From contig NZ_JAQGLA010000008.1 in NCBI RefSeq assembly GCF_027853915.1, positions 110,471-174,470 of the forward strand: a DNA stretch of 64,000 bases. The letters are read 5' to 3'. The stretch is from Saccharopolyspora oryzae. Its GTDB lineage: Bacteria; Actinomycetota; Actinomycetes; Mycobacteriales; Pseudonocardiaceae. This document shows, one piece after another, positions 1 through 9,072 of this stretch. Each line of letters begins with the position of its first letter. Position 1 is the stretch's first letter. A program made the translations under genes and the position numbers. The notes beneath the pieces were generated by a model. It was not told where the DNA came from. It saw only the letters and a program-made list of their open reading frames with translations, and did not search any database.

Positions 1-1
1 G

Positions 2-745
<744 letters not shown>

Positions 746-758
746 GGTTCTGCTCGAA

Positions 759-795
759 GAATGCCGCTGCCCGCACTCCGCGGGCGGCGGCATTC
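759..795 (+). terminator. Intrinsic-type terminator after sigA
   Basis: A 16-bp stem (759-774 with 780-795) contains one G-T wobble and closes a 5-base loop. There is no long U-tract, which is usual for high-GC actinobacteria. Confidence 0.8.
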
Positions 796-1292
796 TCCAT
801 TTCCGGGGACGAGCGCTCAGCGGCGCCTGCGACGGCGCATCCCGGACTTCGACCGTTCGGTCGATGGTTCTGGCCGCTCTTCGCGACGGGTTCGGCCTCC
901 GTTCGGCGGCGGGAGCGGTCCAACTCCTGAGATTCGCTGTTCGCTTCCAGCGGAAACGACGTTCGCCGATGGCCGTCCGGTCTGTGATCTGAAACACCGA
1001 ATGTCCGGAATAAGATCCACACCGGACATCTCCGGTGATCGCAACTGGAACCGCATTTTCCCTTGTCACAAGGGTTTTCGCGGATTCGATCACGTTCCGC
1101 GAACAGCGCTGCTGCAACCGGGTGCTTCATGGTGACGACCGTCGCCGGTCGGCGCGGGAACACTGACTAGTGCCCGAGCGTCTGGAAGAGTGGAGGCAAC
1201 GAGCACCGACCCCGCAGCCAGTGGGCCACCGGTGGTCGTAGCAGGATCGAGGGCGTCGGATCACACCGACGCCGGGACGGAGGGAGATCACT
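796..1292. other. Intergenic region between sigA and the DUF7455 gene
   Basis: No convincing gene is present on either strand; the open frames here lack homology and good start sites. An 8-bp inverted repeat ATGTCCGG/CCGGACAT (1001-1008 and 1022-1029) encloses a 13-base loop. A candidate extracytoplasmic-sigma promoter lies at 1156-1182. Otherwise I see nothing specific. Confidence 0.5.
1156..1182 (+). promoter_or_regulatory. Candidate ECF-sigma (SigR/SigH/SigE-like) promoter
   Basis: GGGAAC at 1156-1161 is followed after exactly 18 bases by GTC. This is one base off the GGGAA(C/T)-N18-GTT pattern of SigR/SigH-type promoters. It lies about 110 bases before the small zinc-protein gene. It is a motif match only, weaker than the one in front of sigB. 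Confidence 0.35.
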
Positions 1293-1478
1293 ATGCCGGG
1301 AACGCTCACCCGCCCCGAGCTGACCGCCGCCGACCGCTGCGACCGCTGCGGGGCCGCTGCCAAGCTTCGCGCCGTATTGCCATCCGGTAGCGAGCTTCTG
1401 TTCTGCGGGCACCACGCCCGCGCGTACGAGGACGGACTGCGCGAGGTGCAGGCCGACCTCCAGCAGGGCGAGCAGTAA
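1293..1478 (+). CDS. Small zinc-binding protein, DUF7455 family
   Basis: A 61-residue protein with Cys16-x2-Cys19 and Cys38-x-His40/His41, the layout of a small treble-clef or zinc-ribbon fold. The family is widespread in actinobacteria, often next to the principal sigma factor gene, but its function is not established. The ATG is preceded by GGAGGGAG at good spacing. The gene stands alone, with its own possible ECF-type promoter upstream and a strong terminator just downstream, so it is probably monocistronic. The family call rests on the cysteine/histidine pattern, length and position beside sigA. Confidence 0.8.
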   Translation: MPGTLTRPELTAADRCDRCGAAAKLRAVLPSGSELLFCGHHARAYEDGLREVQADLQQGEQ

Positions 1479-1498
1479 ACCACCCGCAAGACGAGATG

Positions 1499-1534
1499 AC
1501 CGTGCCCCCGCAGGGCTTCCTACGGGGGCACGGT
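1499..1534 (+). terminator. Strong hairpin terminator after DUF7455 gene
   Basis: A perfect 12-bp stem, ACCGTGCCCCCG (1499-1510) with its complement (1523-1534), encloses a 12-base loop and is followed by CTTTTC. It sits between convergent genes and may serve both. Confidence 0.85.
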
Positions 1535-1549
1535 CTTTTCGCGGTCCGG

Positions 1550-2761
1550 TCAGGCGGTGAGGTCGCCGAGGGCGTCGAGGAGGCGTCGGACGTCGGACTC
1601 GTTCGTGTAGTGCGACAGGCTCGCGCGCACGCCGCCCTTCGGGCCGATGCCGAGCGCGTGCACCACCTCCCAGGCGTAGGAGTGGCCGTGGGAGACGTTG
1701 AGGCCCCGCTCAGCCAGCCGTTCAGCCACCGCCGACGGCTCCAGGTCTCGCAGCCCGAAGAAAGCGGTGGGCGTGCACGGGCCCTGCGGAGCGCCGTAGC
1801 GCACCACGCCGTCCAACGCCGCGATCCCGTCGAACAGGGTCCTGGCCAGCGCGTCCTCGTGGGCCAGCACCGCGCGGCGGGAGACCGCCAGGCGCTCGGC
1901 CCGGCTGCCGTCGGCGTCGGAGTCGAGCTCGGCCAGGTGCTCCACCGCGGCGACGACACCGGCCATGGCGGCGAACGGGTTGGTGCCGAGCTCGAAGCGG
2001 TCCGGCGAGGTGTCCGGCGACGGCTTGAGCTTGTCCGGGTGCAGGTTCTCCAACGTCCACGCGTCCCCTGCCACCACCGCGGCCAGGTGCGGCCCCGCCC
2101 ACTTGTACGCGCTGGTCGCGTAGAGGTCCGCGCCCAGCTCCGCGAGCTGCACGTGGGCGTGCGGGCAGTGCTGCACGCCGTCGACGTAGGAGATCGCGCC
2201 CACCTGGCGGGCCCGGTCGGTGATCGTCCGCAGCTCCGGCATGGTGCCCAGCACGTTGGACGCCGCGGTGACCGCGACCAGCTTGGTGCGTTCGCCGATC
2301 AGGTCGGTGACGCGCTGCGCGGGCAGTTCGCCGGTCGCCGGGTCCAGCTCGGCCACGCGCACCGTCGCGCCCGCGCGCTGCGCGTGCTGGACCCACGGCC
2401 GGACGTTGGCGTCGTGGTCCAGCTGGGTCACCACGACCTCGTCGCCGGGCCGCCAGCCATCGGCCAGCGCGGCGGCGAACCGGTAGGTCAGGGCGGTCAT
2501 GCTCGGGCCGAACACCACGCACGCCGGATCGGGCGCCCCGACCAGGTCGGCCACGGCCGCTCGGGCCTCGGCGACGACGCCGCCGGCGCGGCGGCTGGAC
2601 TCGTACGGCCCGCCCACGTTGGACATCCCGATCCGGTAAGCGTCGCTGACGGCGTCGATCACCGGCTGCGGCACCTGGGTGCCCGCCGCGCCGTCCAACC
2701 ACGCCCTGCCGTCCGCCAGCGCCGGGTACTGCGCCCGGACCTTCTCCACGTCGAAACCCAT
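1550..2761 (-). CDS. Cysteine desulfurase-like class V aminotransferase
   Basis: A 403-residue fold-type I PLP enzyme of the cysteine-desulfurase-like family (VC1184 type). The Schiff-base lysine is in SAYKWAGPH (Lys220). Asp194 in SYVDG and His198 are the expected pyridine-nitrogen and stacking residues. The usual catalytic cysteine loop of IscS/SufS is not obvious, so the physiological substrate is uncertain; desulfurase, selenocysteine lyase or amino-acid lyase activity are all possible. The gene lies downstream of a helicase gene on the same strand. A 110-base gap with two AT-rich palindromes separates them, so it probably has its own regulated promoter. Confidence 0.85.
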   Translation of the reverse strand: MGFDVEKVRAQYPALADGRAWLDGAAGTQVPQPVIDAVSDAYRIGMSNVGGPYESSRRAGGVVAEARAAVADLVGAPDPACVVFGPSMTALTYRFAAALADGWRPGDEVVVTQLDHDANVRPWVQHAQRAGATVRVAELDPATGELPAQRVTDLIGERTKLVAVTAASNVLGTMPELRTITDRARQVGAISYVDGVQHCPHAHVQLAELGADLYATSAYKWAGPHLAAVVAGDAWTLENLHPDKLKPSPDTSPDRFELGTNPFAAMAGVVAAVEHLAELDSDADGSRAERLAVSRRAVLAHEDALARTLFDGIAALDGVVRYGAPQGPCTPTAFFGLRDLEPSAVAERLAERGLNVSHGHSYAWEVVHALGIGPKGGVRASLSHYTNESDVRRLLDALGDLTA

Positions 2762-2815
2762 GCGCCGACCCTAAGAGACCGGTCACGGCAGCACGCTGCG
2801 CCGAACGGGCCACTT

Positions 2816-2869
2816 CGCAGTTTCAATTGAAACCGCAGAACCCTGGGCGCAGTTTCAATTGAAACTGCG
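2816..2869. promoter_or_regulatory. Tandem palindromic operators upstream of the desulfurase-like gene
   Basis: Two copies of the perfect 14-bp palindrome GTTTCAATTGAAAC lie at 2820-2833 and 2852-2865. The second extends to a perfect 22-bp palindrome (2848-2869). The first extends with one mismatch. The centres are exactly 32 bp apart, about three helical turns. The AT-rich cores stand out in a 70% GC genome. They sit 55-110 bases upstream of the start at 2761 and directly after the helicase stop, which fits binding sites for a dimeric repressor (MarR- or TetR-like, inferred). Confidence 0.7.
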
Positions 2870-2871
2870 GG

Positions 2872-4680
2872 TCACCAGGAGCGGAGGGTGGCGATCCGCT
2901 CCTCGAGCTGTTCGACCGTGGCCATCGCGGTCGGCGGGCCTCCGCAGGACTTCTGCAGCTCGTTGTAGATCTTGCCGTGCGGCTTGCGGGTCCGGTGGTG
3001 GTGCAGCGACACCAGGGTGTTCAGCTCCTTGCGGAGCTTCGCCAGCCGTTCCTGCACGCTCTGCGGCTTCGCGTTCGCGCGCTGCTCGGCCTGCTCGGCG
3101 GCCTTCGCCGCCTTCGCGCTGGCCTCCCGCTTGGCGACGTCCTCGAGCTGCTGGGACTGGCGCTGGCGCAGCAGCGCCCGCATCTGGTCGGGTTCCAGCA
3201 GGCCCGGCAGGCCGAGGTAGTCCTGCTCCTCCTCGGAGGTGCTGAAGGCCGCGGTGCCGAACGACGAGCCGTCGTAGATCACCTGGTCCAGCTCGGCATC
3301 GGCGCCGAGCGAGGTGAACGACTTCTCCTCCTCGCCGGGCTCGTCCTCCTTGCGGTTGGCCTGGGCGAGCAGCTCGTCGTCCCAGCCGTCCTTCTCCCGG
3401 TGCGGCTTGCCCAGGACGTGGTCGCGCTGGGCTTCCAGCTGGCTGGCCAGCTCCAGCAGCACCGGCACGCTGGGCAGGAAGACGCTGGCCGTCTCCCCCG
3501 GCTTCCGGGACCGCACGAAGCGGCCGATGGCCTGGGCGAAGAACAGCGGGGTCGAAGCGCTGGTGGCGTACACGCCGACGGCCAGCCGCGGCACGTCGAC
3601 GCCTTCGCTCACCATTCGGACCGCGACCATCCACCGGTCGTCGGACTCGGCGAACTCGGCGATCCGGCCGGAGGCCTGCGGGTCGTCGGAGAGCACCACC
3701 ACCGGCTCGTCGCCGGTGAGCTTGTGCAGGGTCTTGGCGTAGGCCTTGGCGGTGACGTGGTCGGTGGCGATCACCAGACCGCCGGCGTCGGGCACGCCGC
3801 CCTTGCGCAGCTGCGCCAACCGCGTGTCCGCGGCCCGCAGCACGGACGGGATCCACTCCCCCGCCGGGTCCAGGGCGGTTCGCCAGGCGCGGGCGGTCTG
3901 CTCGGCCGTCAGCGGCTCGCCGAGCCGGGCGCTGAACTCGTCACCGGCGCTGGTGCGCCACCGCGCCTCGCCGGAGTAGGCCAGGAAGACCACCGGCCGG
4001 ACCACGCCGTCGTTGAGCGCGTCCGAGTAGCCGTAGGAGTGGTCGGCGCGGCTGCGCAGCGAACCGTCGGCGTCGGGCTCGTAGCCGATGAACGGGATCG
4101 GCGAGTCGTCGCTCCGGAACGGCGTACCGGTCAGCGCCAGCCGCCGCACGGCCGGGGTGAAGGCCTCGCGGATCGCGTCGCCCCAGGACTTCGCGTCGCC
4201 CGCGTGGTGCACCTCGTCGAGTATCACCAGCGTCTTGCGGCGCTCGGTGCGCACCCGGTGCAGGGCCTCGTGCGCCGCGACCTGCGCGTAGGTGACGACG
4301 ACGCCCTGGTAGTCGCTGGAGGTGATGCCGTCGGCGTTGCGGAAGTTCGAGTCCAGCGCGATGCCCGCACCCGCCGCCGCCAACGCCCACTGGTGCTTGA
4401 GGTGCTCGGTGGGGGCGACGACCGTGACCGCCTCGACCGTCCGGTCCGCCAGCAGCTCCGCCGCGACCCGGAGTCCGAAGGTCGTCTTGCCCGCGCCCGG
4501 CGTCGCGACCGCCAGGAAGTCCTGCGGTTTGGTCGACAAGTACTTGGTGAGCGCTCTGCGCTGCCAGGCGCGCAGTGGCCGAGAAGAAGTCTGCGAGGGG
4601 TCGCTGAGCACGGATCGGACTGGATTGTCGAGTTGCGCTTCGGACACGCCGGCTCGCCGCTCCTTCCTAGGTCTCCCCAT
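2872..4680 (-). CDS. DEAD/DEAH-box superfamily II helicase
   Basis: A 602-residue SF2 helicase. Walker A is ATPGAGKT (about 60-67), Walker B is DEVH (155-158) and motif III is LTGTPFR (about 187). Motif VI, QAIGRFVRSR, lies in the second RecA-like domain, and a charged, probably coiled-coil tail follows (about 500-570). The DEVH box, the compact domains and the PFR element resemble the UvsW/Rad25-like branch used in DNA repair or restriction-type systems; the exact role is unknown. An in-frame GTG at codon 12 with AAGGAG upstream is a possible alternative start, giving a protein beginning SEAQLDNPVRS. It is divergent from the BrkB-like gene. Confidence 0.9.
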   Translation of the reverse strand: MGRPRKERRAGVSEAQLDNPVRSVLSDPSQTSSRPLRAWQRRALTKYLSTKPQDFLAVATPGAGKTTFGLRVAAELLADRTVEAVTVVAPTEHLKHQWALAAAGAGIALDSNFRNADGITSSDYQGVVVTYAQVAAHEALHRVRTERRKTLVILDEVHHAGDAKSWGDAIREAFTPAVRRLALTGTPFRSDDSPIPFIGYEPDADGSLRSRADHSYGYSDALNDGVVRPVVFLAYSGEARWRTSAGDEFSARLGEPLTAEQTARAWRTALDPAGEWIPSVLRAADTRLAQLRKGGVPDAGGLVIATDHVTAKAYAKTLHKLTGDEPVVVLSDDPQASGRIAEFAESDDRWMVAVRMVSEGVDVPRLAVGVYATSASTPLFFAQAIGRFVRSRKPGETASVFLPSVPVLLELASQLEAQRDHVLGKPHREKDGWDDELLAQANRKEDEPGEEEKSFTSLGADAELDQVIYDGSSFGTAAFSTSEEEQDYLGLPGLLEPDQMRALLRQRQSQQLEDVAKREASAKAAKAAEQAEQRANAKPQSVQERLAKLRKELNTLVSLHHHRTRKPHGKIYNELQKSCGGPPTAMATVEQLEERIATLRSW

Positions 4681-4878
4681 ACCTGAATGGCGAGGGCGAG
4701 CCGTGGCAACGCCCTGCGAACGCCCGCGAACTGGAGTTCGTCGACTCGCTGCGGGCCGTCGTGCAGCTTACCTTCGCGCCTCGATCTTCACCGGGACGGC
4801 CGTGGAGACGAATGCGACACACCGTTTTTCCGGGTGGGCGCTCATCGGCCGGACCGATGCAGCATCCTTATGGGTGCC

Positions 4879-6066
4879 ATGGGTTCGCCGAGTTCACCAG
4901 ACAGCCGGGGACGCAGTGCAGCCACCGCACCGCGGGACGCCCCGGTGCGACGTGGACCACTGCGCTTGATCGCGCGCACCCTGGACAAGGCGTGGTGGGA
5001 CAACATCTTCTCCGAGTCGGCGGCCGCCGCGTTCTGGCAGACGCTGTCGATGCCGCCGCTGCTGCTGGGTCTGCTGGGCAGCCTGGGCTTCCTCGGGGAC
5101 TGGTTCGGCCCGTCGGTCGTCGACGCGGTGCACGACAAGATCCTGGCCTTCTCCCGAACCGTGTTCACCCAGAACGTGGTGGACCAGATCATCGGCCCGA
5201 CGGTCGCCGACATCCTGACCAAGGGGAAGGGCGAGATCGTCTCGGTCGGCTTCCTGCTGTCGCTGTGGGCGGGCTCGTCCGCGCTGGCGTCGCTGGTCGA
5301 CTCGATCACCATGGCCTACAACCAGTACCTGGTTCGCAACAGCATCTGGCAGCGGATCTTCGCGCTGCTGCTGTACCTGGTGTGCCTGGTGCTCGCGGTG
5401 GTCGGGCTGCCGATCATCGCGCTGGGCCCGGACTGGCTGCCGACGGTCTTCCCGCGCGACTACCAGGACGACATCGCCTGGCTGATCCAGATCTTCTACT
5501 ACCCGGCGACGGCGATCGGGCTGGTCGTGGCGCTGGCCACGCTGTACAAGGTGGCGGTGCCGCGCAAGCTGCCCTGGCACCGCGGCCTGCCGGGCGCGCT
5601 GCTGGCGATGCTGCTGTTCCTGTGCTCGAGCATCGGCCTGCGGCTCTACATCACCTGGGTCACCAGCACCGGCTACACCTACGGCGCGCTGGCGACCCCG
5701 ATCGCGTTCCTGCTGTTCGCGTTCTTCATCGGTCTGGCGATCATCATGGGCGCCCAGTTCAACAACGCGATCCAGGAGATGTACCCGGCGAAGATGACGC
5801 GCCGGGAGCGCCGCCGGTGGCGACGGCTGGAGATGAAGCGCCTCGCGCAGCGCATGCACACCGAAGAGGGCTATCGCGCGTGGCGCAACGGCCAGACCTC
5901 GGACGAGGAGAGCGCGCCGGAGGAGCTGGCGGAGCCCGAGGCGCCGGAGAAGCCGGCGGAGCCCAAGGCACCGGAGAAGCCCGAGAAGGGCGAGACGGTG
6001 GAACTACCGCGCAACGGCATTCCGCTGCCGAAGCCGCGGAAGCAGACCGAACCGCGCGGCGGCTAA
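4879..6066 (+). CDS. YihY/BrkB-family inner-membrane protein
   Basis: A 395-residue polytopic protein with about six membrane segments and the YihY/BrkB core (WWDNIFSESAAAAFWQTLSMPP near the start, SIGLRLYI and YGALATPIAF further on). The tail is acidic and proline-rich, with repeats of the type PEKPAEPK. M. tuberculosis has a homologue (Rv2707) at the same place. The family was once called ribonuclease BN, which was an error; function is unknown, and transport or envelope roles have been proposed. The frame is open further upstream, but only the ATGs at 4870 and 4879 precede conserved sequence. Neither has a clear ribosome site, so the start is uncertain by three codons. Confidence 0.85.
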   Translation: MGSPSSPDSRGRSAATAPRDAPVRRGPLRLIARTLDKAWWDNIFSESAAAAFWQTLSMPPLLLGLLGSLGFLGDWFGPSVVDAVHDKILAFSRTVFTQNVVDQIIGPTVADILTKGKGEIVSVGFLLSLWAGSSALASLVDSITMAYNQYLVRNSIWQRIFALLLYLVCLVLAVVGLPIIALGPDWLPTVFPRDYQDDIAWLIQIFYYPATAIGLVVALATLYKVAVPRKLPWHRGLPGALLAMLLFLCSSIGLRLYITWVTSTGYTYGALATPIAFLLFAFFIGLAIIMGAQFNNAIQEMYPAKMTRRERRRWRRLEMKRLAQRMHTEEGYRAWRNGQTSDEESAPEELAEPEAPEKPAEPKAPEKPEKGETVELPRNGIPLPKPRKQTEPRGG

Positions 6067-6091
6067 GCCACCGCGCGGCCGCAGTCGGAAG

Positions 6092-6340
6092 TCACTCGTC
6101 CGAGCCGGGCGGGAGGGACTCGAAGATCTCCTTGCAGTCCGGGCAGACCGGCGACCCCGGCTTCGGCGACTTGGTGACCGGGAAGACCTCACCGCACAGC
6201 GCCACCACGTGCGTGCCCATGACCGCGCTCTCGGCGATCTTGTTCTTCTGCACGTAGTGGAACATCTCCGGCCGGTCGTCACTGGTCTGATCAGTGGTCT
6301 CGGTCCGGGTGTCGGTCTCCGGCAGCGTCATCGTGCTCAT
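6092..6340 (-). CDS. DUF3039 small protein
   Basis: An 82-residue protein with the DUF3039 core: FHYVQKNKIAESAVMGTHVVALCGEVFP followed by PVCPDCKEIF. A single Cys plus a CPDC pair suggests a zinc-binding knuckle. It matches Rv2708c of M. tuberculosis in size and neighbourhood; function is unknown. The frame extends upstream, but the ATG at 6340 begins the conserved length. The gene converges with the BrkB-like gene, with only 25 bases between their stops. Confidence 0.85.
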   Translation of the reverse strand: MSTMTLPETDTRTETTDQTSDDRPEMFHYVQKNKIAESAVMGTHVVALCGEVFPVTKSPKPGSPVCPDCKEIFESLPPGSDE

Positions 6341-6423
6341 GCCCCAATGATGCCCCACGACGGATGCGAATGGTTCCGGACCGCGCCCGGCGGCTTCCGG
6401 AGGCCGGTTCGCACGGGGCCGCG

Positions 6424-6747
6424 TCAGCTGTCGATCACCTGGTGCTGCCGGGACTCCAGGGCGTGGTGCGAACGGCGGAACCGGTTCACCTTCTCGCTCT
6501 TCTTCGCCGGCTTGTCGTTGGCGATGAGCACCGCCATCCACGGCAGCGGGATGGAGATCGCCAGGATGATCAGTGACAGCCACCACAACTGCCACACCTG
6601 GAACACCACTGCCGCCAGCACGAGACACGGGATCCGGCTGGCCATCATGATCGCGTACCTGCGGCGACGCGTCGCCTGCTCGTCGTCCAAGGACGGCTTG
6701 GCCTCGGTGATCAGCACCGGGGAGTCGTCACGATGTGAACTGTTCAC
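6424..6747 (-). CDS. DUF3099 membrane protein
   Basis: A 107-residue protein with two adjacent hydrophobic segments (about 35-52 and 57-76) flanked by basic residues (RRRRYAIMMASR before them, KKSEKVNRFRR after). This is the DUF3099 layout of Rv2709. The start is a GTG at 6747, preceded by GGTGGAGG; the open frame continues 35 codons further up but has no conserved sequence there. Function is unknown. It lies upstream of and in line with the DUF3039 gene, 83 bases apart, so they may share a transcript. Confidence 0.8.
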   Translation of the reverse strand: MNSSHRDDSPVLITEAKPSLDDEQATRRRRYAIMMASRIPCLVLAAVVFQVWQLWWLSLIILAISIPLPWMAVLIANDKPAKKSEKVNRFRRSHHALESRQHQVIDS

Positions 6748-6905
6748 GGCGCTACCTCCACCGTCCATGCTCCCACTCGATCGCCGCCGCCAACACCCTG
6801 GGTGCCGCGCGGAATTCACGGCTCGCCCCCGAGGTTGACCAGCACGCCGCACGCGCGAAACCTCCAGGGGTTAGATTCGAGCGGGATCCGAGTCGTGGAG
6901 GGTGA

Positions 6906-7577
6906 ATGCTGTACGCGGTGAGCAAGCGGGTCGTCGGCGCGGTCGCGCGGACGGTCTACCGGCCGAAGGTGATCGACGCGGACAAGGTTCCGACCACCGG
7001 TCCGGTGATCCTGGCGCCGAACCACCTCGCCGTGCTCGACAGCTTCATCGTCCCGCTGGTCCTGCCCCGCCCGGTCGCGTTCCTGGCCAAGGCCGAGTAC
7101 TTCAACGGCAGCGGTGCCAAGGGCGCGCTGACGAAGTGGCTGTTCAGCTCGCTGGGCGCGATCCCGGTGGACCGGGGCAAGGGCCGCGCCGCGAAGGAAG
7201 CGCTGGACGCCGCGGAGCAGGTGCTGCTCGACGGCGGCGCGTTCGGCATCCACCCCGAGGGCACCCGCTCCCCCGACGGCCGCCTGTACCGGGGCCGCAC
7301 CGGTGTCGCCCGGCTCGCGCTGAGCACCGGGGCGCCGGTGGTGCCGGTGGCGCTGACCGGCACCGACAAGCTCCAGCCGCGCGGCAAGAAGATCCCGCGC
7401 CTGCACCCGGTCTCGGTGCGCTTCGGCGACCCGCTGGACTTCCGCCGCTACGCCGGTCTGGACAGCTCGCTGCCGGTCCTGCGCTCGATCACCGACGAGA
7501 TCATGTACGCCATCGCGGAGCTCTCCGACCAGGAGTACGTCGACCGCTACCAGCGCCCGGGCGCAGCGGCGGCCTGA
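6906..7577 (+). CDS. 1-acyl-sn-glycerol-3-phosphate acyltransferase (PlsC family)
   Basis: A 223-residue lysophospholipid acyltransferase. The NHxxxxD catalytic motif is NHLAVLD (His40, Asp45) and the glycerol-3-phosphate-binding motif is PEGTR (118-121). It would transfer an acyl chain to lysophosphatidic acid at the membrane face to make phosphatidic acid. The length fits the short PlsC-like actinobacterial proteins. The ATG follows GTGGAGGG. The gene is alone on its strand and closed by a 12-bp hairpin shared with kptA. Which lipid it acylates cannot be told from sequence. Confidence 0.88.
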   Translation: MLYAVSKRVVGAVARTVYRPKVIDADKVPTTGPVILAPNHLAVLDSFIVPLVLPRPVAFLAKAEYFNGSGAKGALTKWLFSSLGAIPVDRGKGRAAKEALDAAEQVLLDGGAFGIHPEGTRSPDGRLYRGRTGVARLALSTGAPVVPVALTGTDKLQPRGKKIPRLHPVSVRFGDPLDFRRYAGLDSSLPVLRSITDEIMYAIAELSDQEYVDRYQRPGAAAA

Positions 7578-7583
7578 GAACGC

Positions 7584-7631
7584 ACCCGTGAGCACTTAGT
7601 GGTGCCATGGCGACACGATGTGCTCACGGGT
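7584..7631. terminator. Bidirectional hairpin between plsC-like gene and kptA
   Basis: A perfect 12-bp stem, ACCCGTGAGCAC (7584-7595) with 7620-7631, encloses a 24-base loop that is itself partly self-complementary. It lies between convergent stops. Confidence 0.75.
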
Positions 7632-8173
7632 CACTGGAAGTCGATGAACGACGGCGCGACGTGCGCCGTCAGCCAGACCCCGTTCGCGCTGACCCGGAAC
7701 TCGTGCCCGGCCCGGTGCATCTCGCCCGCCCTGATCACCAGGACCACGGGCTTGCCGCGCCGCGCACCCACCCGCTGCGCCGTCTCCCGGTCGGTCGACA
7801 GGTGCACGTCCTGGCGCCCCATCGGCCGCACCCCCTCCTGCCTGATCGCGGCGAGGCTGCGGCCGACGGTGCCGTGGAACAGGAACGCGGGCGGCTCGGC
7901 GACCGGCAGGTCGAGGTCGACCTGGACCGAATGCCCCTGGCTGGCCCGGATCCGGTCGCCGTCGATCACGTAGCGCTGCTTGTCGTTGCTCGCGACGACC
8001 TCGGCCAGCTCCGCCCGCGAGATCGGGAACCGGTGCGCGGCAGCGGCGGCGAGCAGCACCTCGACGTCCACCCAGCCGTTCGCGTCGAGCTCGACGCCGA
8101 TGCGTTCCGGCTGGTGCCGCAGGTGCTTGGCCAGGTACTTCGAAACCCGCACCAACCGCTGCTCGTCCACCAC
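7631..8173 (-). CDS. kptA: RNA 2'-phosphotransferase KptA/Tpt1
   Basis: A 180-residue enzyme of the KptA/Tpt1 family, which removes an internal 2'-phosphate from RNA using NAD+ and releases ADP-ribose 1'',2''-cyclic phosphate. The N-terminal winged-helix part contains SKYLAKHLRHQPE, with the conserved Arg-His pair (19-20). The C-terminal NAD+-binding part contains FHGT and HLSTDRETAQRVG. The start is a GTG followed at once by a second GTG codon. No yeast-type tRNA ligase is visible nearby, so the natural substrate is unclear; bacterial homologues may act on damaged RNA or as ADP-ribosyl transferases. Confidence 0.9.
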   Translation of the reverse strand: MVDEQRLVRVSKYLAKHLRHQPERIGVELDANGWVDVEVLLAAAAAHRFPISRAELAEVVASNDKQRYVIDGDRIRASQGHSVQVDLDLPVAEPPAFLFHGTVGRSLAAIRQEGVRPMGRQDVHLSTDRETAQRVGARRGKPVVLVIRAGEMHRAGHEFRVSANGVWLTAHVAPSFIDFQ

Positions 8174-8220
8174 GCGCCAACGCTAACCGCCCGGGCGACC
8201 CGACGTCGACCGGTTTTCGA

Positions 8221-8802
8221 TCAGCCCTTGGCGGCCTTGGCGGCGGCCTTCTGCTCCTTCTTCCAGGCCCGGACCTCGTTGAGGGTCTGCTCGTCGACGA
8301 CGTCGGCGATCGATCGGCGGGAGCCTTCCTCCCCGTAACCCCCGGCGGCCTCGCGCCACCCGGTGGGTTCGACGCCCCGCTGCTTGCCCAGCAGCGCGAG
8401 GAAGATCCGCGCCTTCTGGTCGCCGTAGCCCGGCAGCGCCTTGAGCCGCTTCAGCACTTCCTTGCCGTCCGGGTCGCCCTCGGTCCAGATCGCCTCGGTC
8501 CGGCCGTCGTAGTGCTCGACGACGTACTGGGCCAGCGCGTGCACCCGCTTGCCCATCGAACCGCCGTACCGGTGGATCGCCGGCTTCTGCACGCACAGCT
8601 CGACGAACTCGTCCAAGTCGGACTCGGCGATCTTGGTGACGTCGAACCCGCCCATCCGCTCGGCGATCTTCTTCGGCCCGGCGAACGCGACCTCCATCGC
8701 CACCTGCTGATCGAGCAGCATCCCGGTGAGCAGCGCGAACGGGTCGTCGCTGAGCAGCTTGTCGGCCTCGGCATCGCCGGTCAGGTTGAGCTTCTTCGGC
8801 AT
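8221..8802 (-). CDS. HhH-GPD-type base-excision DNA repair protein
   Basis: A 193-residue, mainly helical protein of the HhH-GPD superfamily. DQQVAMEVAFAGPKKIAERM (31-50) corresponds to the superfamily's conserved N-terminal helix. The helix-hairpin-helix is LPGYGDQKARIFLALLG (123-139). The 4Fe-4S cluster cysteines of endonuclease III are absent, and the usual Lys/Asp catalytic pair is not clearly preserved, so glycosylase activity is uncertain. A lysine/alanine-rich tail ends the protein. ATG at 8802 starts the conserved part; the frame runs 14 codons further upstream. Confidence 0.8.
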   Translation of the reverse strand: MPKKLNLTGDAEADKLLSDDPFALLTGMLLDQQVAMEVAFAGPKKIAERMGGFDVTKIAESDLDEFVELCVQKPAIHRYGGSMGKRVHALAQYVVEHYDGRTEAIWTEGDPDGKEVLKRLKALPGYGDQKARIFLALLGKQRGVEPTGWREAAGGYGEEGSRRSIADVVDEQTLNEVRAWKKEQKAAAKAAKG

Positions 8803-9072
8803 GGCTACATCGTCGCACGCCTCTCCACCAAGCCTCCTTCGCAAGGAGAGCCGAGACAGCTCGCCGTACGCGACACGACGCCATCCGCGCTCAGGTCGCC
8901 GACGATGAAACCGAAGCGACCGAAGCCGAGGCAGCCGAAAACGCCGCCGCCCTCGAGTTCACTCCACCTGCGCATCAGTCAGCTCCTCGACGCCGAGAAG
9001 AAGCGATAGGTGAGCCGACTCAAGAAACCAATGCGCGCTGAGAGGTGCGCTCGGCATAGAGGCGCCGGTGCG
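8803..9072. other. Gene-poor stretch with no supported gene
   Basis: Short open frames cross this region on both strands but none has a good start, ribosome site or recognisable domain. The base composition and the fragment that follows suggest decayed coding DNA. Confidence 0.4.

Noticed and set aside
4687..4878. N-terminal extension of the BrkB-like protein
   Set aside because: No hydrophobic or conserved sequence is present, and it would fill the divergent promoter region.
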